Source: Macrocystis pyrifera | Lineage: Eukaryota > Sar > Phaeophyceae > Laminariales > Laminariaceae | Length of the DNA stretch: 64,000 nt | Assembly: GCA_031763025.1 (NCBI GenBank) | Contig: JASSKH010000028.1 | Coordinates: 7,079,324-7,143,323, forward strand | Direction: 5' to 3' | In this document: in pieces, positions 23,108-33,449 of the stretch | How the letters are laid out: every line of letters starts with the position of its first letter | Position numbering within the stretch: position 1 is the stretch's first letter | Notes under the pieces: generated by a model | Database searches by the model: none | What the model saw: the letters and a program-made list of their open reading frames with translations, nothing else | Told to the model about the DNA's origin: nothing | Made by a program: the position numbers and the translations under genes

Positions 23108-24754
23108 ATGCCGCGCAGCAATGACGACGAAGTTCTGAATGCCTTGGCGATGCGCGACAAAGCGCAACTCTTCGACGCGCTCTACCGCCTCTGTGCTCTA
23201 AACAACCGAGCGGTTTTTCTGGCCCCCGTGCTTCGGCACGCTGCTGCTGTCGGCAAACCGGGCCTACTCAGGAAGGCACTTAAGGCTGGTGCATGCGCCA
23301 ACACCCTCCAATCAAACGGAGAACCTGTGCTGCACTTGGTAGCTGCCGGCGGCAATGCGAAGGCCATACAGGCACTCCTCGATCATGGTGCGGTTGTAGA
23401 TGCGCCAGGTACGTTCGGACACACTGCGCTGCATGTAGTGGCACACAATAAAAAGGACTGCGCTGGCGCGGCCACAGCTCTCTTGGCGGCCGGAGCAAAC
23501 GCCGGCCTCCGCTTTCGGCACCAGCACGGCCGGACGCCCCTGGAACTCGCCCTCGATAAAAGATGCATTGGCGTCGTCATGGTCCTCGTGAAGCACGGGG
23601 CGGACATCCACGATACAGCCGATGACGGGCAAACCGCTCTGCACCTCGCAGTTCAGCGCAGGCACAACGATGCGATCAGCGTTCTCGTCAAGGCTGGGGC
23701 AGATATCAATGTGCCAGACGAACATGGGTTGACGCCTCTACACGTTGCCACGAACGCAAACAATCCCGAATCCATGAGAGTTCTGTTGGAACTTGGAGCA
23801 GAGATTGACAAGCGCAACGGATCAGGCGACACGCCGCTCCACTGCGCGATCACGCAGCTGACACCCCGCGTGGCGGTTGCGTTGCTGGAGGCTGGCGCGG
23901 ATGTTCACCTCCGGCAAGACGACGACGACAACTTCTCGGCGCTGGACCTGGCCGCCATGGGCGGGCACGTTAACATGCTGAAGAGGCTCATCCGGCACGG
24001 AGCGGACGTCACCGCCGCCGACAGAAAAGGCAACACAGCGCTGCATCACGCCGCCTACAGGAACCAGACAACCGCGATCCACGCGCTCGTCCAATCTGGA
24101 GCGGACGTGGACGCCCGGGACTCGGACGGCCAAACGCCCCTGCACGGCGCCTCCAGGCGGCAGGAGGTCCAAACTGCGAGCGCTCTCTTGCGCCACGCCG
24201 CTAGCGTCAACGCGCGGGACAAACTCGGGCAGCGACCGCTCCACCTCGCAGTCCGCATCTCCCGCGAAGACAGCTCCGCTCGGATCGTCGAACGTTTGCT
24301 GCGGTCAGAGGCCAACGAGAGGGCCGTCGACGACCACGGTCGCACCGCTGCAGCCGTGGTTGGACTCGACGCACCACACGGGTTGCCCGGAGGAGGCCTG
24401 CCCGGCAACCCTGCCGTGCTGAATCTGCTAGCCAACGCCCCCGCCGAAAGGATCGAGAGGAGGTGGCGCCGCCGTAGCTTCCTGGTGATGTGCCGGTCAC
24501 GCCCCAACAGGGCGCCGCCAATGCCTCCAGAGCGCGCCGACGAAGTGTCTCGCCCAGCTCACGACGTGCCGGCCCGGAAGAGGGCGAGATTGGCCGGGGT
24601 GAAGGGGGTGGGGGGCGATGCGGTCGGTGACGACGGCGGAGGGGGAAACGCTCACCGGGGAGCCGCGGAGCGCGCGAGCGCGCCTGACCTTGTTGCGACA
24701 GTGGTAGGGATGGAGGTGGACATCCTCTTCCGGCATGTGATGTCGTTTCTGTGA
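23108..24754 (+). CDS. Ankyrin-repeat protein ANK1, intact, 548 aa
   Basis: Single-exon gene. The start is the first ATG (MPR...), chosen because ANK2 and ANK3 begin with the same MPR tripeptide; in-frame sequence upstream has no ATG. An N-terminal helical cap (residues about 16-60, DKAQLFDAL...LLRKALKAGA) leads into about eleven ankyrin repeats (about 72-410). These carry the usual GxTALHxA and GADxxxxD patterns (for example 105-115, 174-185, 308-318). Then comes a basic-hydrophobic box RRWRRRSFLVMCRSRPNRA (451-469), an NLS-like RKRARLAG (490-497), a Gly/Asp-rich stretch (501-514) and the terminal DILFRHVMSFL. No signal peptide or membrane segment is seen. Ankyrin repeats are protein-binding scaffolds; the partner is unknown. 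A nuclear or cytoplasmic location is inferred from the basic patches. Downstream lies the module of copy 2. Confidence 0.9.
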   Translation: MPRSNDDEVLNALAMRDKAQLFDALYRLCALNNRAVFLAPVLRHAAAVGKPGLLRKALKAGACANTLQSNGEPVLHLVAAGGNAKAIQALLDHGAVVDAPGTFGHTALHVVAHNKKDCAGAATALLAAGANAGLRFRHQHGRTPLELALDKRCIGVVMVLVKHGADIHDTADDGQTALHLAVQRRHNDAISVLVKAGADINVPDEHGLTPLHVATNANNPESMRVLLELGAEIDKRNGSGDTPLHCAITQLTPRVAVALLEAGADVHLRQDDDDNFSALDLAAMGGHVNMLKRLIRHGADVTAADRKGNTALHHAAYRNQTTAIHALVQSGADVDARDSDGQTPLHGASRRQEVQTASALLRHAASVNARDKLGQRPLHLAVRISREDSSARIVERLLRSEANERAVDDHGRTAAAVVGLDAPHGLPGGGLPGNPAVLNLLANAPAERIERRWRRRSFLVMCRSRPNRAPPMPPERADEVSRPAHDVPARKRARLAGVKGVGGDAVGDDGGGGNAHRGAAERASAPDLVATVVGMEVDILFRHVMSFL

Positions 24755-25810
24755 ATCATGTGAGATCCATTTGCACACTCCTCTGGCATGATGATGCTGC
24801 TGTAGGGTGGGTAGGACTGCACACACAATACTGTGCGTGGTAGCGCATTTTTGCTTTTCGTTTTCGATCGAATGTTTTTCGTCTTGTACGCGAGGGTGTG
24901 TAATGCGCACATCTCGCGTTTGTCGTACATATACCCAATATTAAAATAGCCGACTGCTCCAGCAAAATTACGAGATAGCAGTACTTCGCATTTTGCATTC
25001 CTATATCGCGGGTTCTTCATCAACGTGCCACTAAAGTACTTTCTTGTGTTGGCTCGGACTATCGCGTAGGGTACCGACTACTTATACGTAACGCTTTCCA
25101 GTGTAGTGGTTCATACACAGCGCCATAAGCATTCCTCCTGTCACCAATCAATATCCGATGCCGTAGCATCCGAACCTGTAAGTCATTTGGGAAGGTCGAA
25201 GACGGGGGCAATGATCCCCACATGGGGCCTCTTGCACGGCTGTGCAAACGTCCGAACCACGATTCCACAGATTTCTTGTAACACCCCTCCCCTGTCCTTT
25301 GTTGTCGCTCGAAACACGTGGACGTTAGTCTGAGACGCGTGACACCCGAACAAAAATATGAACGAACCCCAAAAAAATCTCCAAACGCGTCTTCATATTT
25401 GTAAAAGCCCCACAGCCCGCCAGACGGGGGAGGGAGGGGGGGGCATCTCCCTGAGAAGCGCCCAAACCGACAGCGAAACAAACTGCATGGCCGACCTACG
25501 AAATATATAGCATACCGTGCGAACGAACGCGTCGTGCTTGCTGTTCATTCCAGCGGCTTGGAACTTACCAACGCGTCCGTGCCCTGTGTCCTGCCTCTCC
25601 AGCACTGCGGACTGCTGTCCCACGCCGCATCCAACGCTGGATCGGGCGCGGCATAAACAGCAGCAGTACGTGGTTCACCGTCGCGAAATGGCTCTGAAGA
25701 TGCGGCGCTGGATGGGTGGGTGGAGTTTTTACCGCCTTTTTCCCCCCTGTCGACGACGACGGAAGGGGTAGGAGGTACTTGAAGCGAACAGGGATAATGT
25801 TTCACGTTTG

Positions 25811-26088
25811 CCGCGTTTTTTTCCTGTGTTGAGAACCTTAGAGGGGAGGGGGGGTGGGGCATTGAGGCAGACTAGAGGTGTGCCCCGCCGAGTATAATCA
25901 CGGTCAACTAGCACTCGCCAATGGTTTGGTGAGAAGCCTTCGCGGGTAGTTTTACCGCGTTTTTTTCCAAGAGGAGAAGGGTGGGGTATTGAGGCAGACT
26001 AGGGGTGTACCCTGCCGAGTATAATCGCGATCAACCAGCACTCACCAATGGTTTGATGAGAAACCCCGGGTCCTCGTGGGTAGTTTCG
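25811..26088 (+). repeat. Two tandem copies of a 125-140 bp repeat (copy 2)
   Basis: Counterpart of 1351-1627, with two units each carrying GTATTGAGGCAGACTA or GCATTGAGGCAGACTA and CCGAGTATAATC. Module copies 3 and 4 hold a single unit. Confidence 0.85.
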
Positions 26089-26804
26089 GCTGTTTTCGGG
26101 GGGTATCCGAGTATCCGTCTAAGGTTACTCGTGTGCCCGGGAGATGCGAGGTATGTGAGAGAGAAAAATTGGTTTTGACGTGTTTTTCAAGGATATTTTG
26201 TACGAAAATTACTGCCAAGGAAAAGTGTGATTACGGACTAACAGTTGCCATCCCCGGGTGATACCCGAGTATCCGGGTACCCGTGGTCTTTCGCGAGTAC
26301 CCGGGTTTGTGGCGTAAAGGATAAACCTCTTGTGTAAAAGGCAGTATAATCGCCCGACAGATCAAGGGTAAGCTGCACCCTGTATTGAACCGCTTGTTAG
26401 GCGGACTTTCTTGCATATGGATGACAGCGATAAACTAATGACTTTTTGCTTTGGTGACCTAGGAGGGGGGTGAGTGGGAAGGGGGGAGAGTATTTGAGGC
26501 GCACATACGTTCTTTGCGTGACGCGCTGTAGACGGCGAACGGTGATTTGGTGAGGCGGCAGCGGCGTACGGGGCGGCGGTAGAGTGACGGGTGTGAGGGG
26601 TGGCGGCGTAGACAGCGAGTGGTGGTATACATCGGGGTGTTTGCGGTACTGACGGTAGGTTAACGCACCGGTGAATGGAGAATCTTCCGGGGCTGATGGC
26701 GCACTCACACCGTCTTACACGCACGTTTTATCGCGGTAAAGCCCGTCTTCACCCCCCCCAAACGATAGAGTACATGCAACCCGCTTGCCACCACCCCCCC
26801 CCAA

Positions 26805-26831
26805 CCCCCCCCCCCCCCCCCCCCCCCCCCC
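26805..26831 (+). repeat. C27 homopolymer
   Basis: An uninterrupted run of 27 C, preceded by CCCCCCCCCAA. The matching sites in the other copies are shorter and mixed (about 2943-2965, 41705-41728, 56034-56055). The copy 4 recombination breakpoint lies directly beside this tract. Confidence 0.9.
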
Positions 26832-27598
26832 GCGCCGAACGGTGAAGTATTCGCAGCCAGCGCAATGCGGTGCACGACGACCGGACGGAACCCGATGGGA
26901 GATACGATTGAACAATCCAACTCATCGTTGTTCACCTTCGCCATGTGTATGTAGCGCGTGGCGTTAGGTCGTTTTTCTCTACAGTAGTTCGTAGAATGGC
27001 AGCAGTAACAGTAGCAGCAGCGGAAATGGTACAAAACCGAAATGTTTCCGGCAAAGCGTAGCGTACCATGTAAAACTGTCAGCGTTAAGACACGCTTTGG
27101 TGTCCTGCGTCTTGGTGACTACGCACGACTGGTCGCGGTGTACTGGCAGAGTTTTGCCACCGTCTGTGGTCGACGAGGGGGGGTGATGGGAGAATGGTGG
27201 ACGGGGGCCAAGACAGTGTTTTATAGAACTTTCATGCCATGGTATCCGCCGTTGTGCTTTCAGAAGCCTTGGGCGAGGTCTCGTGACGGCCTACTATAGT
27301 GTTCCCGTCTCTATGCGACAGGTGAATAACAGCGTGTATCGGATACTGCACTAGAAAACCTCGCGAATGGGTAGTATCCGCGGGTGCATTTTGTTTAACG
27401 CAGGAAACCGAGCTGAAAGGACACATGCTATGTGAGGTGGTGGTTTGGATGGGTGGTTGGGTAGTAACTGGTTGATTGGCGGGGGTGGTTGGGCGGTGGG
27501 TAGGGGAGAGCGTCCTTGTTTATTCTTTTCTGAGAGGGGTTTAGATGCCCCGCAGCCGGAGTTGCAGTCGGGCCAATAGCCGCGTGAGAGTTCCCACA

Positions 27599-28306
27599 TC
27601 GTGCTTGAGTTTCCCCGGTCTCATGTTAAGGCCGGGGGTCGGAGCAGGGAAGGTTTGGTTTTTGCCGAGGCGTGTGTCTTGCTTGGGTTTCCTCGGTCTC
27701 ATGTCAAGGCCGCGGCTCACAAACAGAGAAGTTGTGCAGTGCCGAGGCGTGCATGTATCGTGCTTGAGGTTTCTCGGTCTCATGTTAAGGCCGTGGGTCG
27801 GAGCAGGGAAGGTTTGGTTTTGCTGAGGCGTGCATGTATCGTCGTTGAGTTTTCCCGGCTTCATGTTAAGGCCGTGGGTCGGAGCAGGGAAGTCTTTACT
27901 TGTGGCCTAGGTGTGTATCGTGCTTGGGTTTCCTCGGCCTCATGTTAAGGTCGTGGGTCGGAGCAGGGAGTGCTCATTTTTGCCGAGGCTTGTGTCGTGC
28001 TTGAGTTTCCTCGGTCTCATGTTAAGGCCGCGGGTCGCAGCAGGGAAGTGTTCAGTGCCGAGGCGTGCATACATCGTGCTCGAGTTTCCTCGGCTTCATG
28101 TTAAGGCCGCGGGTCGGAGCAAGCAAGTCTTGTTTTTGCCGAGGCGTGTATCGTGCTTGAACTTCCTCGGGCTCATGTTCAGCCGCGATTCGGAGCGGGG
28201 ACAGTATGTTTTTACCGAGGCGTGTATATACCGTGTTTGATTTTCCTCGGCCTCATGTTATGGCCACAGGTCGGAGAAGACAAGGTTTATAGTGCGAAGG
28301 CGTGTT
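27599..28306 (+). repeat. Hairpin-forming tandem array, 9 units of 76-81 bp (copy 2)
   Basis: Units start at 27599, 27677, 27758, 27839, 27918, 27995, 28074, 28151 and 28231. Units 1-7 all keep the six-pair stem CGGCCT/AGGCCG, each with exactly one C-to-T change that turns a C-G pair into a U.G pair. Units 8 and 9 are degenerate (four pairs). The loop CATGTTA is almost invariant. Between the conserved GGAGCAGGGA and GCCGAGG lies a short variable A/T-rich tract. The leader GTTTAGATGCCCCGCAGCCG is also conserved in all four copies. Confidence 0.9.
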
Positions 28307-28860
28307 TAAGATTTGGAAAAACAGATTAACAGGTAAAAAAATACAAGCACTAGAACGCCCCTGAGCAGCTTGTACCGCGGAGTCAACTTCCTCACGAGGT
28401 CCGTCGAGAACAGCAAGACGGCGTTATCGCCCGTGTTCCTAAATCTAAGCTGATAGTCGAGTCATGGGTTTCCAAAAAAAGATGTTTTTGGTGACAGTCT
28501 CGAGCACGCGCGCTGCAACAGGACAACCACAGCTTCCTACAAGTCAATTTCAGGTCAAGTCAGAAACGAGGTCACGTGGCATAGAAAATAGGTCTACATG
28601 TCCCAGATGTGACCAGGATGTGAGACTGCTATGTGAGTTGCATCATCACACCAGCTGAAACCTGCCGTGCTGCTTGTCTCAGTAGGAGCTGCAGGTTTTT
28701 CTCAAACGGTACTTGGGTGTCACTAAAAGTCTTGGATACTGATTTCCGCTTTCTGAAAATAGAATATCCCACCCACCGCACACAGAAACAGCGATTCGAC
28801 AAATAAATGCTGCCTGCCGACGACGGACATTTACAGCGTGGCGCTCCTCTCACACACCAT

Positions 28861-29322
28861 CTATGTCATAAAGAGTGGTGCTAAGTTTCCCGGCTTTCGG
28901 TCGTTGTTGTGGCTTGTGCGCAAGTCATCCATCCGTAACCTCAGTTTTTCGTTTTCAAGCAAAACTTGCTTGTGTTTCGTGTTTCTCATAATTCTCATAA
29001 TCTCTTTTATCGTTTCCTCAGGACCATCGAGCCAGTAGAGCCAGACAGCTTTACTGGTACAGTACTTCACCATTAGAGGGGGCATAGTACCGCATAGTAC
29101 TGCAGAACCCATGATGGACCCAAAAACCGTGTATCCCACAAATACTAATACTATGTCTACACACCGTATTTGTTTCTGCTCACTACTGTATGTTCTCAAG
29201 TAATAGCAGGTGGGGGGAAGCCCCCGTACGTCCCATGCACTCCAAAGTTCGGTACAGAACCTGGTTACAGTTTGACGCACGGTTTCTTTGTTTATGAAGG
29301 AAACAAGAAACAAAAGAAACAA
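28861..29322 (-). other. 153-residue minus-strand reading frame, probably not a working gene (copy 2)
   Basis: Frame beginning MFLLFLVSFINKETVRQTV, with KYCTSKAVWLYWLDGPEETI in the middle and a charged helical C-terminus (ENEKLRLRMDDLRTSHN). It is identical but for a few residues in copy 4 (58085-58546). Copies 1 and 3 carry stop codons. Codon differences between copies 1 and 2 are mostly amino-acid-changing (about 15 to 5). It is either a dead gene fragment carried by the module or an accidental frame. No family recognised. Confidence 0.25.
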
Positions 29323-30521
29323 GAAACAAAAAACAAACTCGGCGAAACCAAGTATAAGCCCATTCTAAAACCTACCGTACACCAAAAATAGCGGGGATTG
29401 GGGGGGAGGTAAAACAAGCCTACTCTTAAGTCCATGTTACCAAAACGACGTGCCAGTTCGTACATCGGACGAAGGACCTTCTTCTCGCACTTGCCACGCC
29501 CTCCATGTAGACGGGATGGCGGGAGGTCCTGCTACGGTGTCCACCGATACCACATGCGGACCCCAGCAAAACAAAAGAAAGCTGCATGCACGTTGTCATT
29601 TTTTTTTAATGCAAGCGAAACCACGGCGCGACTTAGAAATACAACCAACCATGAAACACAAAACTGCCGCCACGAAATAATTTGCCTCTCTATTTCGTAC
29701 TACTGCAGACATAAGCATGCGAAGCGCGGTTCGGCAGATCAATCAACCCCCAAAAGACCGCGCAACATGTTTGCGTCATATTTGTGGACATCTCCGCCAG
29801 CGTTGGGGCGCCAATGGTGGCATTGGCTGTTGCAAAAAAAAAGGAAGTCGTACAATAGCACGGCCACCTTACATCCTGAACACAAGACAAGAGCTCTCGT
29901 AACTCCTTTCCTTTCAAGAAGCCCTTCTTAAATCGTTCCGCCATGAGCCACATCAAACAAAACAAAGTGCACGCTTCGCTACCTCTAAGCAACGTGGCGC
30001 AACTCATCTTCCATATAGCAAGCGACTGTAAATTCTCGGCCTGGGCCAAAGTAGATTACGGTGGGACAATTCTAAGTCAGGTTACGCAAACAACAGATAC
30101 AGGTACACAGCAGAAGGTATCATACTACTGGGGGTCATTCCGGAGAGAAAACGGCACCAAACTTGTCCCCATCGACTGCGGACTTTTAAAGAAAAGGAAC
30201 GTGATATTTTTAAGCGTTCGAGCAACCAAGGACGCAAAAAACTACCAGTATCCGATTCACCAAGGTCAGCGTCTACAGTAGAGTGCGCAGCACACGTATA
30301 CCCATTTAGAGTTATCTCTCTGTACATGTCCTGCGGCTGGGTACAGAAACGAATTGTTTCGGCTACGAGTAATTGTGACAGTAGTCGCGGATATTTTTAC
30401 ACGGCTCGACGCTTGTATGTGGCAGCAGACGAGGTGTAGCAGGCAGGTAAGCAAGTGAAGTGGCGAGGTGCTACAAGTGGGCCAAATAAACTTTTCGCTC
30501 GCCCCGACGGGAGCCATCACA
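29159..30521 (+). repeat. 1.36 kb block present in copies 2 and 4, partial in copy 3, absent from copy 1
   Basis: Flanked by CTATGTC on the left and GTTCTACGGAGAGCTGCC on the right. In copy 1 the same flanks lie 34 bp apart (5181-5214). Copy 3 has only the first 620 bp before it is cut off at 44780. The block holds the 112-residue frame at 29943-30281. No terminal repeats are visible, so a deletion in copy 1 is as likely as an insertion. Confidence 0.8.
29943..30281 (+). CDS. Hypothetical 112 aa protein (copy 2)
   Basis: ATG-initiated frame: MSHIKQNKVHASLPLSNVAQ at the start, a Thr/Gln-rich middle (QVTQTTDTGTQQ) and a basic end (GLLKKRNVIF, RATKDAKNYQY). Base composition and codon use do not stand out. 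An identical frame lies in copy 4 (59180-59518), too recent a duplicate to test selection. No domain, signal peptide or membrane helix is recognised. It could equally be a chance frame in the 1.36 kb block. Confidence 0.2.
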   Translation: MSHIKQNKVHASLPLSNVAQLIFHIASDCKFSAWAKVDYGGTILSQVTQTTDTGTQQKVSYYWGSFRRENGTKLVPIDCGLLKKRNVIFLSVRATKDAKNYQYPIHQGQRLQ

Positions 30522-30861
30522 GTTCTACGGAGAGCTGCCCACCACAATAGACGAGTTCAGCCCCAGTGCACCGCGACGAGTTACGCCGCATACAGCAACT
30601 TCTTTTACGTCTGACCGGCTCCTCAATCTATGCTCGGGAGCACAACTGCAAGCGTGTTTCTCTTCGCCAGGAGCATCTGAATCGTGGGAGGGTGCGACAC
30701 CGAAAATCAGCGACGGTGGTCATCGCGGGGGAAGGGGGCGCGGGGGGGGGGGGAAAGTGTTGGAAACCACTACAGTAATGCCTTGCGAAGACAAGCAGAG
30801 ACAATCCAAGGAGGACGAAGAGTGTGTGTGTACTCATTATCATGCATGGCCGTAGTCGTAC

Positions 30862-31719
30862 GGGGGGGGGGGGGGGGGGGGGGTGTACTCGATAGGATGT
30901 ACTCGATCTCATGCATGGCCGCCGTAGGCGTATGACCATAGACCCTCGCATCCCTACAATGCCGGGACGGAGCATGTCGGGTTTTCACCGACCAGGCAGA
31001 CATTGCTTGCACCAAGCGCGAAGCGCCGTGAGGTGTCCGGTGAGTCGCATGAAGGGTGAGCTGCATCCTACTAAGAACCGCTTGTGAGGCGGACTTGTAT
31101 ATGGATGACAGCCTCAATGAGTTGGTTTAATGTCCGGTGTTGCCACTTCCAGAGACAGCAATGGGAGTACTATGTAACTGCCTCTTGGGTGCCTTACGTT
31201 GAACACTACGTGATACGATCAATTCCCTTGTGCAGAGTAAAGGTTCTTTACTTCGCGCAAATGATCTCACTCGAGAACCAGCTGTGGGCGACCGCCAAAA
31301 AAAAAAAAAAAAAAAAAAAAAAAACGGTACCCTGGATGTCTAGCTCACGGGGGGGGGGGGGGGGGGTGGCAGAACAGCTGGGTGGCCCTTTCGTCTAGCC
31401 AGATTGGTACGGCGTTTACTGCGAGAAACCGAGTGGCAGGCTTTCAACACAGCTGCGGTGACACCCTACCTAGTACCCGTGCGTCGTTTTTCTTCTGGAT
31501 CGCTCCACCCGGAGAATTTTACGTGCACAGGTAGTCGGGACCCGCTCCGTGCACAATGTGAGCGCAAAAACATCCTTGTGCAGACATGGAATAATGTTGC
31601 ACACCGATAGGCGTACCAAACTTAGAGATTGTCGACTTTGTGGTGTTTGCGACATTGTTTAGTGTCCCCACAGGAGGCGCTTATGCCCCCAATATGCAGG
31701 GGGGGGGGGGGGGGGGGGG
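30862..31719 (+). repeat. Homopolymer cluster: G22, A28, G18, G21 (copy 2)
   Basis: G22 at 30862-30883, A28 at 31297-31324, G18 at 31349-31366 and G21 at 31699-31719, all in the same strand sense. The tracts end in TGTACTCG, CGGTACC, TGGCAGAAC and TCCCGG respectively. The near-identical copy 4 has G24, A20, G26 and G24 at these sites. Copy 1 has G13, A18, no G tract (a 110 bp non-homologous stretch instead) and G20. Confidence 0.9.
30910..31112 (+). repeat. Recurrent ~200 bp submodule (copy 2)
   Basis: Same unit as 5538-5740 and 60147-60347, between CATGCATGGCCG and GATGACAGC. Only the last 80 bp recur at 26362-26440 in the same copy. Confidence 0.85.
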
Positions 31720-33449
31720 TCCCGGCCACCTGTACTGCGCCATCTCCGGTAGAAGACGGCTTCGGCTTCCAAGGCAAAACAACTCAATTCACAACAGGTG
31801 CACAATCGTGACGTATACTGGTACGTGCGAAGCACAAGTACTACTGACTGCGAGTCGCTGACTTCCGCCCTTCATTTTCGGGGTGCCGTTCTACAGTTAG
31901 TTCTGGCGGGCCATGGGTTGGTCTGCCGGTACACTATCCACACCTTCTCGCTGCCTGTACGTACTCCTACGACCTACAGCAGTAATTGTGATTACCGAGA
32001 GGCCTGGAGCTAAAATCTTGAAAAAAAAAAAAAAAACGGACGGAGCGAAGCGCACAACAAGAGGTGCTTTTCTTGCTGGCCAAGGGTTGAACACCCCTTC
32101 AGCAATATAAAAACACAATCACGCTATATATATCCGAATCTGCGAAGAAACACAACAGCCTCCCCCTCGAAAGAAAGCCAACATTCCTGTAGCAATCCTG
32201 ACTTATTATACCGCTCTCGAAACCGGGGGAAGTATTCCGTCCCGGGAAAAACAAAATCCATCACCATCATACCAAGGTACTTGACTTCGTGCACACATAC
32301 CGTAGGCAATGCACATGTTGGCCGCGAGCAGAATGATGAGTCCGCCATCCTTTCACCCGCCCCAGGCTTCAATTTCGTTTTTTCGCCCTCGACAACTGGC
32401 CACATCTCAGTGGTGGCCCGCCCGCTCCCATACCCCTAGCCCCTCCCCTCTCCTCCCCCCCCCTCCTCCCCGCGCGCGCGCTCCGATGACTTCGCTTCTC
32501 ACCGACTGGATCGATCGCAGCTCGCAAAAACCTTTCTCCTGGCATTAGATAGTCGGAGCTTTTTCCCGATAGGCTCCAACCCGAGGTATTGGTCGGCCAT
32601 GCTCGGACCCTTCGTGGAGAGCCAGGGGTGCTCAAGCGCTCCAGCTGCCATCATCCGCTCAACTGGGCCCACCCTCGCCAGTTTGTTTTATCATCATGTC
32701 CTATTCTAAATTATCAAATGGCGGCGACAGTCCGAAAAAAAAAAACAGAGAAGAGAGGGGGGGTGCGGGAGGGCGAGTGGAGGGGGGCGGGAGGGGGAGG
32801 GGGGAGAGAGAGAGAGAGAGGGGGGGGGGGGGGGGGGGGGGTAAAGAGCGTTTGAAATCTGCTACCAGGTACGAGTGAGTGTATGTAACCAAATGATGTT
32901 CGTGCTTTATGGTATCATACCGCCTGCACCTTACTGTACCGTAGTACAAAATCACTCGCATAACATGAAGAAGGAGCGCCGGACACTGCGACACCTACTA
33001 TCAATGCGAGCGCAAATAGTGTAACCTTCTGTAGGACCCCCGAACATGGCGTGTAAAAAATTATCGCTCAGCCACGAATCTCGACTATGAACGTACTTGG
33101 CCGTCTGTCCTCTGGGCATATATCGGTCATAATTAAAGCTATTTTGGCTCTGCGCAACCGCATGTGGCACGGCTCGTCGTTACTGCTGGCTTCAGCGTAC
33201 TTTCCAACTAACCGAAGGCCACCAAAATACTTGAATGAGGTGTATATCGACCCGAAAGCTGCTGCCGTTGCGAAAAGAAAGGACTCCCGTTGCGTGGCCA
33301 GGGGGGGCTGATACCTGGTTTTTTTTTTTCTGTGTCGAAGTCGTCTGAATAAGGCGACTCGCCTACAGTAGTCGATGATACTGATACGTACCTCGTACGT
33401 ACTATATTAGGCGGCTCGTCAAAATAGTTATCGGTGTCGAGCCATTTTA

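Noticed and set aside
23182-24910. Long minus-strand frames opposite the ankyrin genes
   Set aside because: They mirror the GC-rich codon pattern of the real genes and carry no domain. The same shadows occur opposite ANK2 and ANK3.
27545-28240. Repeat protein encoded by the array (FPRSHVKAxGRSRE or NMRPRKLKHDT peptides)
   Set aside because: Several frames on both strands are open at once and unit lengths are not multiples of three. The peptide therefore changes frame along the array.
27599-28306. CRISPR-like array (conserved units with short variable tracts)
   Set aside because: The conserved part is about 60 bp and the variable part only 9-18 bp of A/T-rich sequence. The repeats are degenerate, and the surrounding DNA is eukaryotic with no cas genes.
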